This document shows, piece after piece, positions 1 through 5,307 of a stretch of DNA of 5,387 nucleotides. The translations under genes were made by a program, and so were the position numbers. Location of the stretch: positions 1 through 5,387 of the forward strand of contig CALZMK010000136.1 in assembly GCA_945788545.1 (NCBI GenBank), given 5' to 3'. This DNA comes from an uncultured Prevotella sp. Lineage in GTDB: Bacteria > Bacteroidota > Bacteroidia > Bacteroidales > Bacteroidaceae. The notes under the pieces were generated by a model that saw only the letters and a program-made list of their open reading frames with translations, was not told the origin of the DNA and made no database searches. Numbering within the stretch: position 1 is the stretch's first letter; the number at the start of each line of letters is the position of its first letter.

Positions 1-10
1 CACCAGTACT

Positions 11-57
11 ACTAACTTTATAAAAATCGCTGCAAAATTATACTAAATAAATATAAT
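11..57. repeat. Left arm of 47-bp imperfect inverted repeat
   Basis: Positions 11-57 are the reverse complement of 5329-5283 with mismatches only at 30, 37 and 53 (44 of 47 match). The first 19 bases, ACTAACTTTATAAAAATCG, match perfectly. The arm covers the -7 box and the start of the leader of the leftward promoter. Similarity stops abruptly at 58 on the inner side and at 10 on the outer side. It is either a conserved leader shared by paralogous genes or a recombination arm. Confidence 0.85.
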
Positions 58-69
58 GTTTATCCAAGC
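33..69 (-). promoter_or_regulatory. Outward promoter for a gene left of the window
   Basis: On the minus strand positions 40-33 read TAATTTTG, a full match to the Bacteroidetes -7 consensus TAnnTTTG. A candidate -33 element, CTTG within GCTTGG (69-64), lies somewhat farther upstream than the usual 19-21 nt, so the promoter may be weak or activator-dependent. The box and the sequence downstream of it closely match the promoter of the SusC-like gene at the right end of the window. The unseen gene to the left is therefore probably a related outer-membrane transporter read leftwards. That identity is inference only, because no codons of it are in the window. Confidence 0.6.
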
Positions 70-70
70 A

Positions 71-102
71 TTTGTATAGTGAAAAAATAATGTTTATCTT
101 TG
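71..102 (+). promoter_or_regulatory. Promoter of the first ATPase gene
   Basis: TTTG at 71-74 and TATCTTTG at 95-102 are perfect matches to the Bacteroidetes -33 and -7 boxes with a 20-nt spacer. Transcription should start near 107-110, giving a leader of about 45 nt before the ATG at 154. This rules out the in-frame TTG at 100, which lies inside the -7 box. The promoter is back to back with the leftward promoter at 33-69, so the two would compete for, or share, regulation. Confidence 0.8.
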
Positions 103-153
103 CAAGACATATCGCATATATTTAGATTCATTAATTACATTCAGTATATAAAA

Positions 154-1713
154 ATGAAGACTTTCAATACTACAGGTAAATGCATACCATCACTTCATTA
201 TATGGTTGACATCAGTCGCCAGGTGGAGGCTGCTGCCCAATTGGTAAGAGATGGCAATTATTTCTGCATTAATCGTGGTCGCCAGTTTGGCAAGACCACA
301 ACATTATCGGCATTGAAGCGCAAACTTGACAAGGAAGGCTATTCGGTCTTCTCGCTTAGTTTTGAAGGTCTTGACGACGAAGTTTTCTCTTCACTCTCCC
401 GGCTTTTGTATGTTTCCATGTATATGATGCAATCTTGTGTCGAATGGGGTAATGTGCATAATCTTTCCAAAGAGTCGGCAACTGTACTTAGGGATTTTAA
501 GGACAGTGATTCGGGGGAATTGTCATCAATGAAGTATTCCAAGCTTATAAGCACATTGTGCATGACGAGCAGGGTGGTAGTGTTTATTGACGAGGTTGAC
601 TATGCTGGCAATCATCAGGAGTTTGTGCAATTCCTCGGTTTGTTGAGAGAGAATTTTCTCAATCGCGACAATCGTCCCGCATTCCAGTCGGTAGTCCTTG
701 CGGGAGTTTATGACGTTAAGAACCTCAAGCTTAAACTGCGTCCGGATGACCAACATCAGTATAATTCACCTTGGAATATTGCCGTTCCTTTCGATGCTGA
801 CATGTGCCTTCCTGCAAGAGGCATTGCTGACATGCTCGATGAGTATATGTCCGACCGCAAACTGCAATTTGACAATGTATCAGTCGCGCGCATGATTTTC
901 GACTATACCTCTGGTTATCCTTTCTTGGTAAGTCGCATTTGCCAGATTATCGACATCTCTAATTATTCATGGGACAAGGAAGGCATACTGCGAGCCACTC
1001 ACGATTTGCTTGTGGAGCGCAACACGTTGTTCGATGATATGGTGAAGAAACTTAATGAATATCCCCAACTAAAGGATTTGCTTAAAGCAATTCTCTTTGA
1101 AGGCAAGAAACGTTCGTTCTATACCGACGAGAAATATCTTCAGATAGGCGTGATGTTCAATTTCATAAAGAATGATTGCGGTTCTGTTGCCATTGTATGC
1201 CGACTGATAGAGACAAGGCTATACAATCTTTTTATCGGAGAGAATGAGACTGCACGGATATTTGACATGGGGCAACAAGATAAAAGCACTTTCGTTCATG
1301 ATGGATTTATCGATATGCGCCTATTGCTTGAACGTTTCATCAGGCATTTTAATGAGATATATAATCCCGTGAAGGACGGAGAATTCCTTGAGCGCAATGG
1401 CAGAATAATTTTTCTCACTTATTTGCGACCGATAATAAACGGAGTCGGCAACTACTATTGTGAATCGCAAACACGTGATATGACACGCACAGATGTCATA
1501 ATCGACTATCTTGGTAATCAGTATGTCGTTGAACTCAAGATTTGGCGAGGCAATGCCTATAATGAACGTGGAGAAAAGCAATTGAGCGAATATCTTGATT
1601 ATTATCACCTCAGCACGGGCTATATAGTTAGCTTCTGTTTCAACAAGAACAAGAAACCTGGCATTAATGAGATAATCATTGGTGACAAGAAAATCATAGA
1701 GGCGATTGTATAG
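154..1713 (+). CDS. AAA-type ATPase with C-terminal PD-(D/E)XK nuclease-like domain
   Basis: Product of 519 residues. The N-terminus (FNTTGKCIPSLHYMVD) resembles the Bacteroidetes 'AAA-like domain' ATP-binding proteins. Walker A is GRQFGKTT at about residues 42-49. Walker B is VVVFIDEVD at 141-149, with D146 and E147 as the expected Mg/catalytic acids. A sensor-like stretch (SVVLAG) starts near 180, and a lid or winged-helix-like region (SGYPFLVSRICQ) follows near 253-264. The C-terminus carries a PD-(D/E)XK signature: D447 in TRTDVIIDY, E460-x-K462 in VVELKIW, and Q476 in a following helix. The protein is probably cytoplasmic, with no signal peptide or membrane segment. The ATG at 154 is chosen because the upstream in-frame TTG at 100 overlaps the promoter. 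It appears to be transcribed alone and ends at a strong hairpin. Such ATPases are numerous in Bacteroidales accessory DNA. Their role (defence, mobile-element maintenance or regulation) is not established, and none can be assigned here. Confidence 0.88.
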   Translation: MKTFNTTGKCIPSLHYMVDISRQVEAAAQLVRDGNYFCINRGRQFGKTTTLSALKRKLDKEGYSVFSLSFEGLDDEVFSSLSRLLYVSMYMMQSCVEWGNVHNLSKESATVLRDFKDSDSGELSSMKYSKLISTLCMTSRVVVFIDEVDYAGNHQEFVQFLGLLRENFLNRDNRPAFQSVVLAGVYDVKNLKLKLRPDDQHQYNSPWNIAVPFDADMCLPARGIADMLDEYMSDRKLQFDNVSVARMIFDYTSGYPFLVSRICQIIDISNYSWDKEGILRATHDLLVERNTLFDDMVKKLNEYPQLKDLLKAILFEGKKRSFYTDEKYLQIGVMFNFIKNDCGSVAIVCRLIETRLYNLFIGENETARIFDMGQQDKSTFVHDGFIDMRLLLERFIRHFNEIYNPVKDGEFLERNGRIIFLTYLRPIINGVGNYYCESQTRDMTRTDVIIDYLGNQYVVELKIWRGNAYNERGEKQLSEYLDYYHLSTGYIVSFCFNKNKKPGINEIIIGDKKIIEAIV

Positions 1714-1732
1714 CCGCAATTCCAATAACAAT

Positions 1733-1763
1733 AGGTGCAGCCTCGGCAATCGGGGCTGCACCT
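1733..1763 (+). terminator. Hairpin terminator after the first ATPase gene
   Basis: AGGTGCAGCC (1733-1742) pairs perfectly with GGCTGCACCT (1754-1763). The stem continues inward with a T-G wobble and two G-C pairs to a 5-nt loop, giving about 13 bp. It begins 20 nt after the stop codon. The following sequence is AT-rich (TTGTATATTATATATT) but not a pure T tract, so termination may be incomplete. No gene follows for over 600 bases. Confidence 0.75.
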
Positions 1764-1841
1764 TGTATATTATATATTCCAGAGCCAAATAGCAAAGGAA
1801 AAGATCGTTCTTCTGATATAATTCATGGAATATGCCAATTA

Positions 1842-1860
1842 ATTATCATTTTTTGATAAT
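1842..1860. other. Small AT-rich hairpin
   Basis: ATTATCA (1842-1848) and TGATAAT (1854-1860) form a 7-bp dyad around a T5 loop. It lies alone in noncoding sequence and could be a protein-binding dyad or a chance feature of AT-rich DNA. No function is assigned. Confidence 0.3.
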
Positions 1861-1927
1861 AATGATAAAGTGCTGAAATTATAGATGCAAGCACAGAAAA
1901 TAATAAAAAGTTGAAAAACATCTGTCA

Positions 1928-1989
1928 CTGTCAGCCTGCATAGTTAAGTATCTGAAATAAAGCAGGTTATAAATCCCGTAGGCTGACAG
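1928..1989. repeat. Long palindrome with competing inner pairing
   Basis: CTGTCAGCCT (1928-1937) pairs perfectly with AGGCTGACAG (1980-1989). The stem extends by a G-T wobble and a C-G pair to about 12 bp around a loop of roughly 38 nt. The left arm can instead pair with the loop: AGCCTGC (1933-1939) with GCAGGTT (1962-1968), 7 bp including one wobble. The two structures exclude each other. GTTGAAAAA occurs just outside both sides (1910-1918 and 1992-2000). The layout would suit an RNA switch, a recombinase site or a tiny nonautonomous element. It lies in the gene-free stretch ahead of the recombinase. Confidence 0.65.
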
Positions 1990-1995
1990 CAGTTG

Positions 1996-2028
1996 AAAAA
2001 AAGCCCCAAACCCGCAATCGTTTAGGGC
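1996..2028 (-). terminator. Minus-strand intrinsic terminator
   Basis: GCCC/AAAC at 2003-2011 pairs with GTTT/GGGC at 2020-2028: eight pairs with one C-A mismatch and an 8-nt loop. On the minus strand the hairpin is followed at once by seven T residues (complement of A 1996-2002), the classic intrinsic terminator arrangement. On the plus strand no T tract follows. No minus-strand gene lies to its right in the window, so it either ends an unannotated minus-strand RNA or is an orphan left by rearrangement. Confidence 0.55.
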
Positions 2029-2132
2029 ATATTAAGAGCGAATCTTGGCCTTTTTATCACTATTTTACTCTATTTTCAGCAAGATTTCTTCAATATTTGT
2101 GATATTTCCATGCAGATCTCGCCACTTTAGTT

Positions 2133-2165
2133 CTATCTGTCATCAATAGATAGTTCATCTGTCAT
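2133..2165. repeat. ATCTGTCAT direct repeat with CTATCT/AGATAG dyad
   Basis: ATCTGTCAT occurs at 2135-2143 and 2157-2165, 22 nt apart (about two helical turns). The first copy overlaps a dyad, CTATCT (2133-2138) with AGATAG (2148-2153). The core CTGTCA also occurs at 1922 and 1928 and inverted at 1984. Closely spaced short direct repeats near a tyrosine recombinase gene resemble arm-type or regulator binding sites. That function is inference. Confidence 0.45.
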
Positions 2166-2197
2166 TATATCCCTGCAATGTACTGAAGACAACCGAA

Positions 2198-2364
2198 TGC
2201 CTGTTGGCACAGTTGTTCCATGCCTGTTGTCACAGTCGTTCCAAAGCGGTTGCCACAGTTGTTCCAAGGCTGTGGTACGGTTGTTACAACTGTGTTGGAA
2301 CAGTCGTGTCAACAGCGGTGGAACAGTCGTCTCATTGCAGTATTATGTTGGCACGCTTGTAGTT
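2198..2364. repeat. 23-nt degenerate tandem repeat array upstream of the recombinase
   Basis: Six contiguous units start at 2198, 2221, 2244, 2267 (22 nt), 2289 and 2312 and run to 2334. A decayed seventh unit, aligned on TTGGCAC, spans about 2342-2364. Each full unit is a 6-7-nt linker, a half-site TGNNAC, a 4-nt spacer (AGTT, AGTC or GGTT) and an inverted half-site GTNNCA. Left half-sites are TGGCAC, TGTCAC, TGCCAC, TGGTAC, TGGAAC and TGGAAC. Right half-sites, read on the other strand, are TGGAAC three times, then TGTAAC, TGACAC and TGAGAC. All twelve keep TG and AC while the two central bases vary. The last unit runs into the recombinase promoter. The likely role is a multi-site operator or recombinase-binding array. 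There are no spacers, so it is not CRISPR, and the 23-nt period argues against coding. Confidence 0.85.
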
Positions 2365-2377
2365 ATCGTTATATTTA
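2347..2377 (+). promoter_or_regulatory. Probable promoter of the recombinase gene
   Basis: GTTG (2347-2350) and TATATTTA (2370-2377) approximate the Bacteroidetes -33 and -7 boxes with a 19-nt spacer, each one base off consensus. Transcription would start near 2383, leaving a leader of about 20 nt. The -33 box lies inside the decayed seventh repeat unit, so anything binding the repeats could control this promoter. A purine-rich AAGGAAG at 2379-2385 is rather far from the ATG to act as a ribosome binding site. Confidence 0.5.
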
Positions 2378-2401
2378 TAAGGAAGAATAAAATAAAAAAT
2401 T

Positions 2402-3553
2402 ATGGAAGAGAGTATTATTAAGACAGAAGAAGGCAATAAGAATGGATATTCTATTGCCAATGTGTATGAGGCATTCCTCAATTTCCGCCAACGAAGGGTA
2501 AGCACGTTGAAGCTCTATGCTTTTGCTTATCGTCTGTTTGTTGATTTCATCGGAACGGAATCAGCGTTGATCAAGGATATCAACTCAAAGCAGGTGTCTA
2601 ACTTTATCAACTGGCTCAGCGAGAATTACTCAGGCAACTCGGGATATGTGGTATATTGTATAATTAAGTCACTGCTCAATTTTGCCGATAAACAATACTT
2701 TATTGACGTCAATCCCTGTAATTTGGTCGATACCCGTCGTCGTCTCAACCGCCAGCATCATCACCAGGCATTGACCGACCGCCAGATGGCAATTTGCGAG
2801 AATGACTTCTGGCACTCGTTCGATACAAGCAAGAACAAACAATGGGGAAAGGACATGCTCACCGACACCAAGAGTGATGCCTTCTTCCGCATGTGCTTCA
2901 TGCTCGGCTACTATCTCCAAGGACTCGCCCTTGTAGATGTTCTCTCGCTGAGAGTGACACAAGTGAAGCTACGAAAGGCAACTGGAGAGTCGATGTATGT
3001 CATTGAGACCTGCCGCCGAAAGACGGGAAAAGGGGTGAAGATAGTGATTCCCGAAAGCCACGCCAATCGCCATCGCCTCTTCACGCTCGTATATGAGTCG
3101 GCTGTCAACAGCAAAAGGGAATACTTATTGCCAGTGATGGACCGTCTCGGAGACGACGAGCATTATATATATAATAAGGTGAACCGCCTTAACTGCGACC
3201 TCAGCCGAAAACTTAAGCAATGGTGGAGACGACTTAACAAGTCGGAGCTAAAGCGATACCCCATTGATCTTAAGAATACAAGTTATTATTCCTGCCGCCA
3301 TACCTTTGCCACGCTCTATCTTCAGAATCCCAATGCCAATATCTCAGAATTGGCATCACTCATGGGTCGCAACACCGAATATATCGACACCTACATCCGC
3401 GAGATAGAGTCGGAAAAAACCATATCAAATGCATCCGACAAAGTGTATGGGCGCAAAAAGCGCCAACAAGAGGACGATGAGCGAAAGCAGATACTCAAAA
3501 ACCAAAAAGCGATTATGGAAATGCAAAAACAGATTTTGGAGAGGCTAAAATAG
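2402..3553 (+). CDS. Tyrosine recombinase / phage-type integrase
   Basis: Product of 383 residues, a usual length for Bacteroidetes site-specific integrases. Residues about 20-110 form an N-terminal SAM-like core-binding domain. The catalytic domain follows from about 150. The lysine of the beta-hairpin is K207 in RRKTGKG. The box II arginine is R299 in YYSCRHTFAT, where the usual His three residues before is a Tyr, common in Bacteroidetes relatives. R323 sits in LMGRN, where His or Lys is often found. The nucleophile is Y331 in IDTYIRE. The position usually holding the first catalytic Arg reads LQGLALVD with Gln173. The tail (351-383) is highly charged, probably a coiled coil. The enzyme would cut and rejoin DNA by strand exchange through a 3'-phosphotyrosine. 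Its partner sites may be the repeats just upstream or the inverted repeat at the window ends, both inference. It is intact, with its own promoter, and is separated from the next gene by 173 nt. Confidence 0.92.
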   Translation: MEESIIKTEEGNKNGYSIANVYEAFLNFRQRRVSTLKLYAFAYRLFVDFIGTESALIKDINSKQVSNFINWLSENYSGNSGYVVYCIIKSLLNFADKQYFIDVNPCNLVDTRRRLNRQHHHQALTDRQMAICENDFWHSFDTSKNKQWGKDMLTDTKSDAFFRMCFMLGYYLQGLALVDVLSLRVTQVKLRKATGESMYVIETCRRKTGKGVKIVIPESHANRHRLFTLVYESAVNSKREYLLPVMDRLGDDEHYIYNKVNRLNCDLSRKLKQWWRRLNKSELKRYPIDLKNTSYYSCRHTFATLYLQNPNANISELASLMGRNTEYIDTYIREIESEKTISNASDKVYGRKKRQQEDDERKQILKNQKAIMEMQKQILERLK

Positions 3554-3596
3554 CCATAAATGCATCAAAATTAGTTTTATTAACATAAATTATGGC
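3553..3596. other. Weak inverted repeat after the recombinase stop codon
   Basis: GCCATAA (3553-3559) matches TTATGGC (3590-3596) as a 7-bp inverted repeat around a 30-nt AT-rich loop containing TTTTATTAA. It could be a poor terminator, but the loop is large and there is no T tract after it. No convincing terminator separates the recombinase from the next gene, so some read-through is possible. Confidence 0.3.
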
Positions 3597-3617
3597 ATAA
3601 CTTAGATGATTTTGTAG

Positions 3618-3625
3618 TATATTTG
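3618..3625 (+). promoter_or_regulatory. -7 box for the second ATPase gene
   Basis: TATATTTG is a full match to the Bacteroidetes -7 consensus. No clear TTTG lies 19-21 nt upstream (the sequence there is TTATGGC), so a standard -33 element is missing. Transcription from this box would begin at about 3629-3633, at the first base of the 34-nt repeat array. The whole array would then be the 5' leader of the downstream gene. Confidence 0.55.
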
Positions 3626-3630
3626 CACCC

Positions 3631-3719
3631 AATAATCTTGTTTTGGTGTATAAAAGCCACATACAATAATCTTGTTTTGGTGTATAAAAGCCATATACAA
3701 TAATCTTGTTTTGGTGTAT
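3631..3719 (+). repeat. 34-nt tandem repeats upstream of the second ATPase gene
   Basis: Two full units (3631-3664 and 3665-3698) differ by a single base, C versus T, near the end (GCCACATAC versus GCCATATAC). A third copy is cut after 21 nt (3699-3719), identical up to GGTGTAT, and runs into the start codon at 3727. The unit begins AATAATCTTGTTTTGG. A TTTG in one unit (3642-3645) lies 21 nt ahead of TAATCTTG in the next (3667-3674), one base from a -7 consensus. The same holds one period later. The array can therefore be read as repeated promoter-like modules or as leader RNA. Near-identity suggests recent expansion and potential copy-number change. Confidence 0.9.
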
Positions 3720-3726
3720 TTGAAAT

Positions 3727-5079
3727 ATGAAACGTAAGATTTACAACAAGTTACAGGAATGGAAACTCAAGAGGGCACGAAAAGAAGCCTTGTTGATAGA
3801 CGGAGCACGCCGAGTTGGCAAAAGCTATATAGCAGAGGAATTTGGCCGGAATGAATACAAGTCATATATACTCGTGAATTTCGGTCAGATGACGGCTGAC
3901 ATGATTGACATTTTCGAGCATGACCTAACATCGCCCGACAGTCTATTTATGCGATTGCAGGTGGTGACAGGTATTAAACTATATGAACATCAGTCACTAA
4001 TTATCTTCGACGAGGTTCAGTGTTATCCTAAGGCAAGAGAAGCCATAAAATGGCTGGTTGCCGACGGGAGGTATGACTATATCGAAACCGGCTCATTGGT
4101 CAGCATAAGGAAAAACACCGAGGGCATAATCATTCCGTCGGAAGAATATCATATAGATATGTTCCCCATGGACTTCGAGGAATTTCTCTGGGCTATGGGT
4201 GAGGAGATGCTTATGCCCTGGGCATCCAAATGCCTTGAAGAACGCAAGCCTATGGGAGCAGCAATTCATCGCAAGATGATGGAACTGCTGAGGATGTATA
4301 TGGTAATAGGCGGTATGCCGCAAGCTGTGGAGGAATACGTCAGAAGCAAGGACTTTGACGAAGTTGACCATGTGAAGCGAAATATCCTGTCGCTCTACCG
4401 CAATGACATATATCAATATGCAGGAAACGACGCCGCAAAAGTCGCCAGCATCTTTGACGCAATTCCAGGCCAATTGCAAAGACACGAAAAACGCTTTCGT
4501 ATTGGCCAGATTAAGAAGGGCGCCAGATTCAGGGATTATGCTGAGGCTTTTTTCTGGATTGAAGAGGCCAGGGTGGTGAATACATGCTATGCAGCTACGG
4601 AACCAAGTATAGGCTTAAAGCTCAATCGTGACGACTCACGCTATAAACTTTACTTTTCAGATACAGGATTACTTGTTTCGCATACATTTGACGACTCAGA
4701 TGGAAGCATGCAAGAGGTATATAGGAAAATCATACTCGGCAAGCTTGAAATGAATTCTGGGATGCTGGTTGAGAATCTCGTGGCACAAATGCTGAGGGCT
4801 TCGGGGAAAAAACTATATTACTTCTCAAAAACCGCCAGGGAAAACAGCGAAGAGACAATGGAAATAGATTTTCTTGTAAGAAAAGCAAACATCACAAGCA
4901 GACACAACATTTGTCCGGTAGAAGTGAAATCTACTCAAAGATATACCACTTCATCTCTTAATAAATTCTGTAGGAAATTTGACTCCTATCTGCATACTCC
5001 ATACATCATTCATAGTGGCGACCTGAAGGTGGAAGGAAATACACTATTCATTCCGCTTTATATGGCTCCATTCATATAA
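3727..5079 (+). CDS. AAA_14/DUF4143-type ATPase with nuclease-like C-terminus
   Basis: Product of 450 residues, typical for the family. Walker A is GARRVGKS at residues 26-33. Walker B is LIIFDEVQ at 91-98. A sensor-like ETGS sits at 120-123, where relatives usually have TGS after a hydrophobic strand. The central region contains the family's usual MFPMDFEEFLW (144-155) and IGGMPQAVEEY (194-204) segments. The DUF4143-like C-terminus has YFSDTGLL (309-316), E349 in GMLVENLV, D381 in EIDFLV and E399-x-K401 in PVEVKS, which together resemble a PD-(D/E)XK nuclease fold. There is no signal peptide or membrane segment. The ATG at 3727 follows the repeat array directly and lacks a Shine-Dalgarno, as is usual in Bacteroidetes. 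The gene is intact, monocistronic and ends at a hairpin. Family members occur in many copies per Bacteroidales genome and their cellular role is not established. Confidence 0.92.
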   Translation: MKRKIYNKLQEWKLKRARKEALLIDGARRVGKSYIAEEFGRNEYKSYILVNFGQMTADMIDIFEHDLTSPDSLFMRLQVVTGIKLYEHQSLIIFDEVQCYPKAREAIKWLVADGRYDYIETGSLVSIRKNTEGIIIPSEEYHIDMFPMDFEEFLWAMGEEMLMPWASKCLEERKPMGAAIHRKMMELLRMYMVIGGMPQAVEEYVRSKDFDEVDHVKRNILSLYRNDIYQYAGNDAAKVASIFDAIPGQLQRHEKRFRIGQIKKGARFRDYAEAFFWIEEARVVNTCYAATEPSIGLKLNRDDSRYKLYFSDTGLLVSHTFDDSDGSMQEVYRKIILGKLEMNSGMLVENLVAQMLRASGKKLYYFSKTARENSEETMEIDFLVRKANITSRHNICPVEVKSTQRYTTSSLNKFCRKFDSYLHTPYIIHSGDLKVEGNTLFIPLYMAPFI

Positions 5080-5128
5080 TCCTTTTATAATATTCCCTAT
5101 ATTATATGTAATAAGGTGTAACTGCGAT

Positions 5129-5159
5129 TTGTGATCAATGCTCAGGGCGTTGGTCACAA
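5129..5159 (+). terminator. Hairpin terminator after the second ATPase gene
   Basis: TTGTGATCAATGC (5129-5141) pairs with GCGTTGGTCACAA (5147-5159) over 13 positions, two of them U-G wobbles in RNA, around a 5-nt loop. It lies 50 nt after the stop codon. The sequence after it (TCATTGTTATTCT) is T-rich but interrupted. It probably insulates the transporter promoter downstream. Confidence 0.7.
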
Positions 5160-5214
5160 TCATTGTTATTCTGCTACTTTAAGAGCAAAAAGAGTTAAAA
5201 AATGGAATTAAAAC

Positions 5215-5241
5215 ATGACAAAATAGAGAAATATGACAAAA
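5215..5241 (+). repeat. ATGACAAAA direct repeat upstream of the transporter promoter
   Basis: ATGACAAAA occurs at 5215-5223 and 5233-5241, 18 nt apart. It lies in an A-rich stretch about 40-60 nt upstream of the -33 box, a typical place for an activator. It could also be a by-product of low-complexity sequence. Confidence 0.3.
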
Positions 5242-5253
5242 AATGAACGTTTT

Positions 5254-5281
5254 TTGGCATTTTCTTGGCAAATTGTTTGGC
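5254..5281 (+). promoter_or_regulatory. Three helically phased TTGGC motifs
   Basis: TTGGC occurs at 5254-5258, 5265-5269 and 5277-5281, spaced 11 and 12 nt, so all three face one side of the helix. The third overlaps the -33 TTTG of the downstream promoter. This is a candidate binding site for a transcription factor controlling the transporter gene. The regulator is unknown. Confidence 0.4.
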
Positions 5282-5307
5282 TATTAAATTTATTTAGTAT
5301 AAATTTG
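5276..5307 (+). promoter_or_regulatory. Promoter of the SusC-like gene
   Basis: TTTG at 5276-5279 and TAAATTTG at 5300-5307 match both Bacteroidetes boxes with a 20-nt spacer. The expected start near 5312-5315 gives a leader of about 36 nt with a purine-rich GAGAGAGA (5338-5345) just before the ATG at 5350. The -7 box and leader start form the right arm of the inverted repeat shared with the left end of the window. Confidence 0.8.

Noticed and set aside
100..153. TTG at 100 as the start of the first ATPase
   Set aside because: The TTG lies inside a perfect -7 box (95-102), so it would not be in the mRNA. The conserved FNTTGKCIP start follows the ATG at 154.
1321..1788. Minus-strand open frame of 155 codons
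   Set aside because: It lies antisense to the nuclease-like end of the first ATPase gene and crosses that gene's terminator hairpin. No recognisable domain or promoter.
2085..2100. Possible plus-strand promoter AATATTTG
   Set aside because: The -7 box misses the first consensus base, there is no good -33 TTTG 19-21 nt upstream, and no gene starts nearby.
2197..2421. Open frame of 74 codons across the 23-nt repeat array
   Set aside because: The repeat period is not a multiple of three, so the frame gives no consistent peptide repeat. It overlaps the recombinase promoter and start in another frame, and its composition looks non-protein-like.
3631..3719. CRISPR-like array
   Set aside because: The 34-nt units are directly contiguous with no variable spacers and no cas genes are in the window. 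The 23-nt array likewise has no spacers.
4093..4485. Minus-strand open frame of 130 codons
   Set aside because: Entirely antisense to the second ATPase gene, whose motifs are clear. No promoter and no family resemblance.
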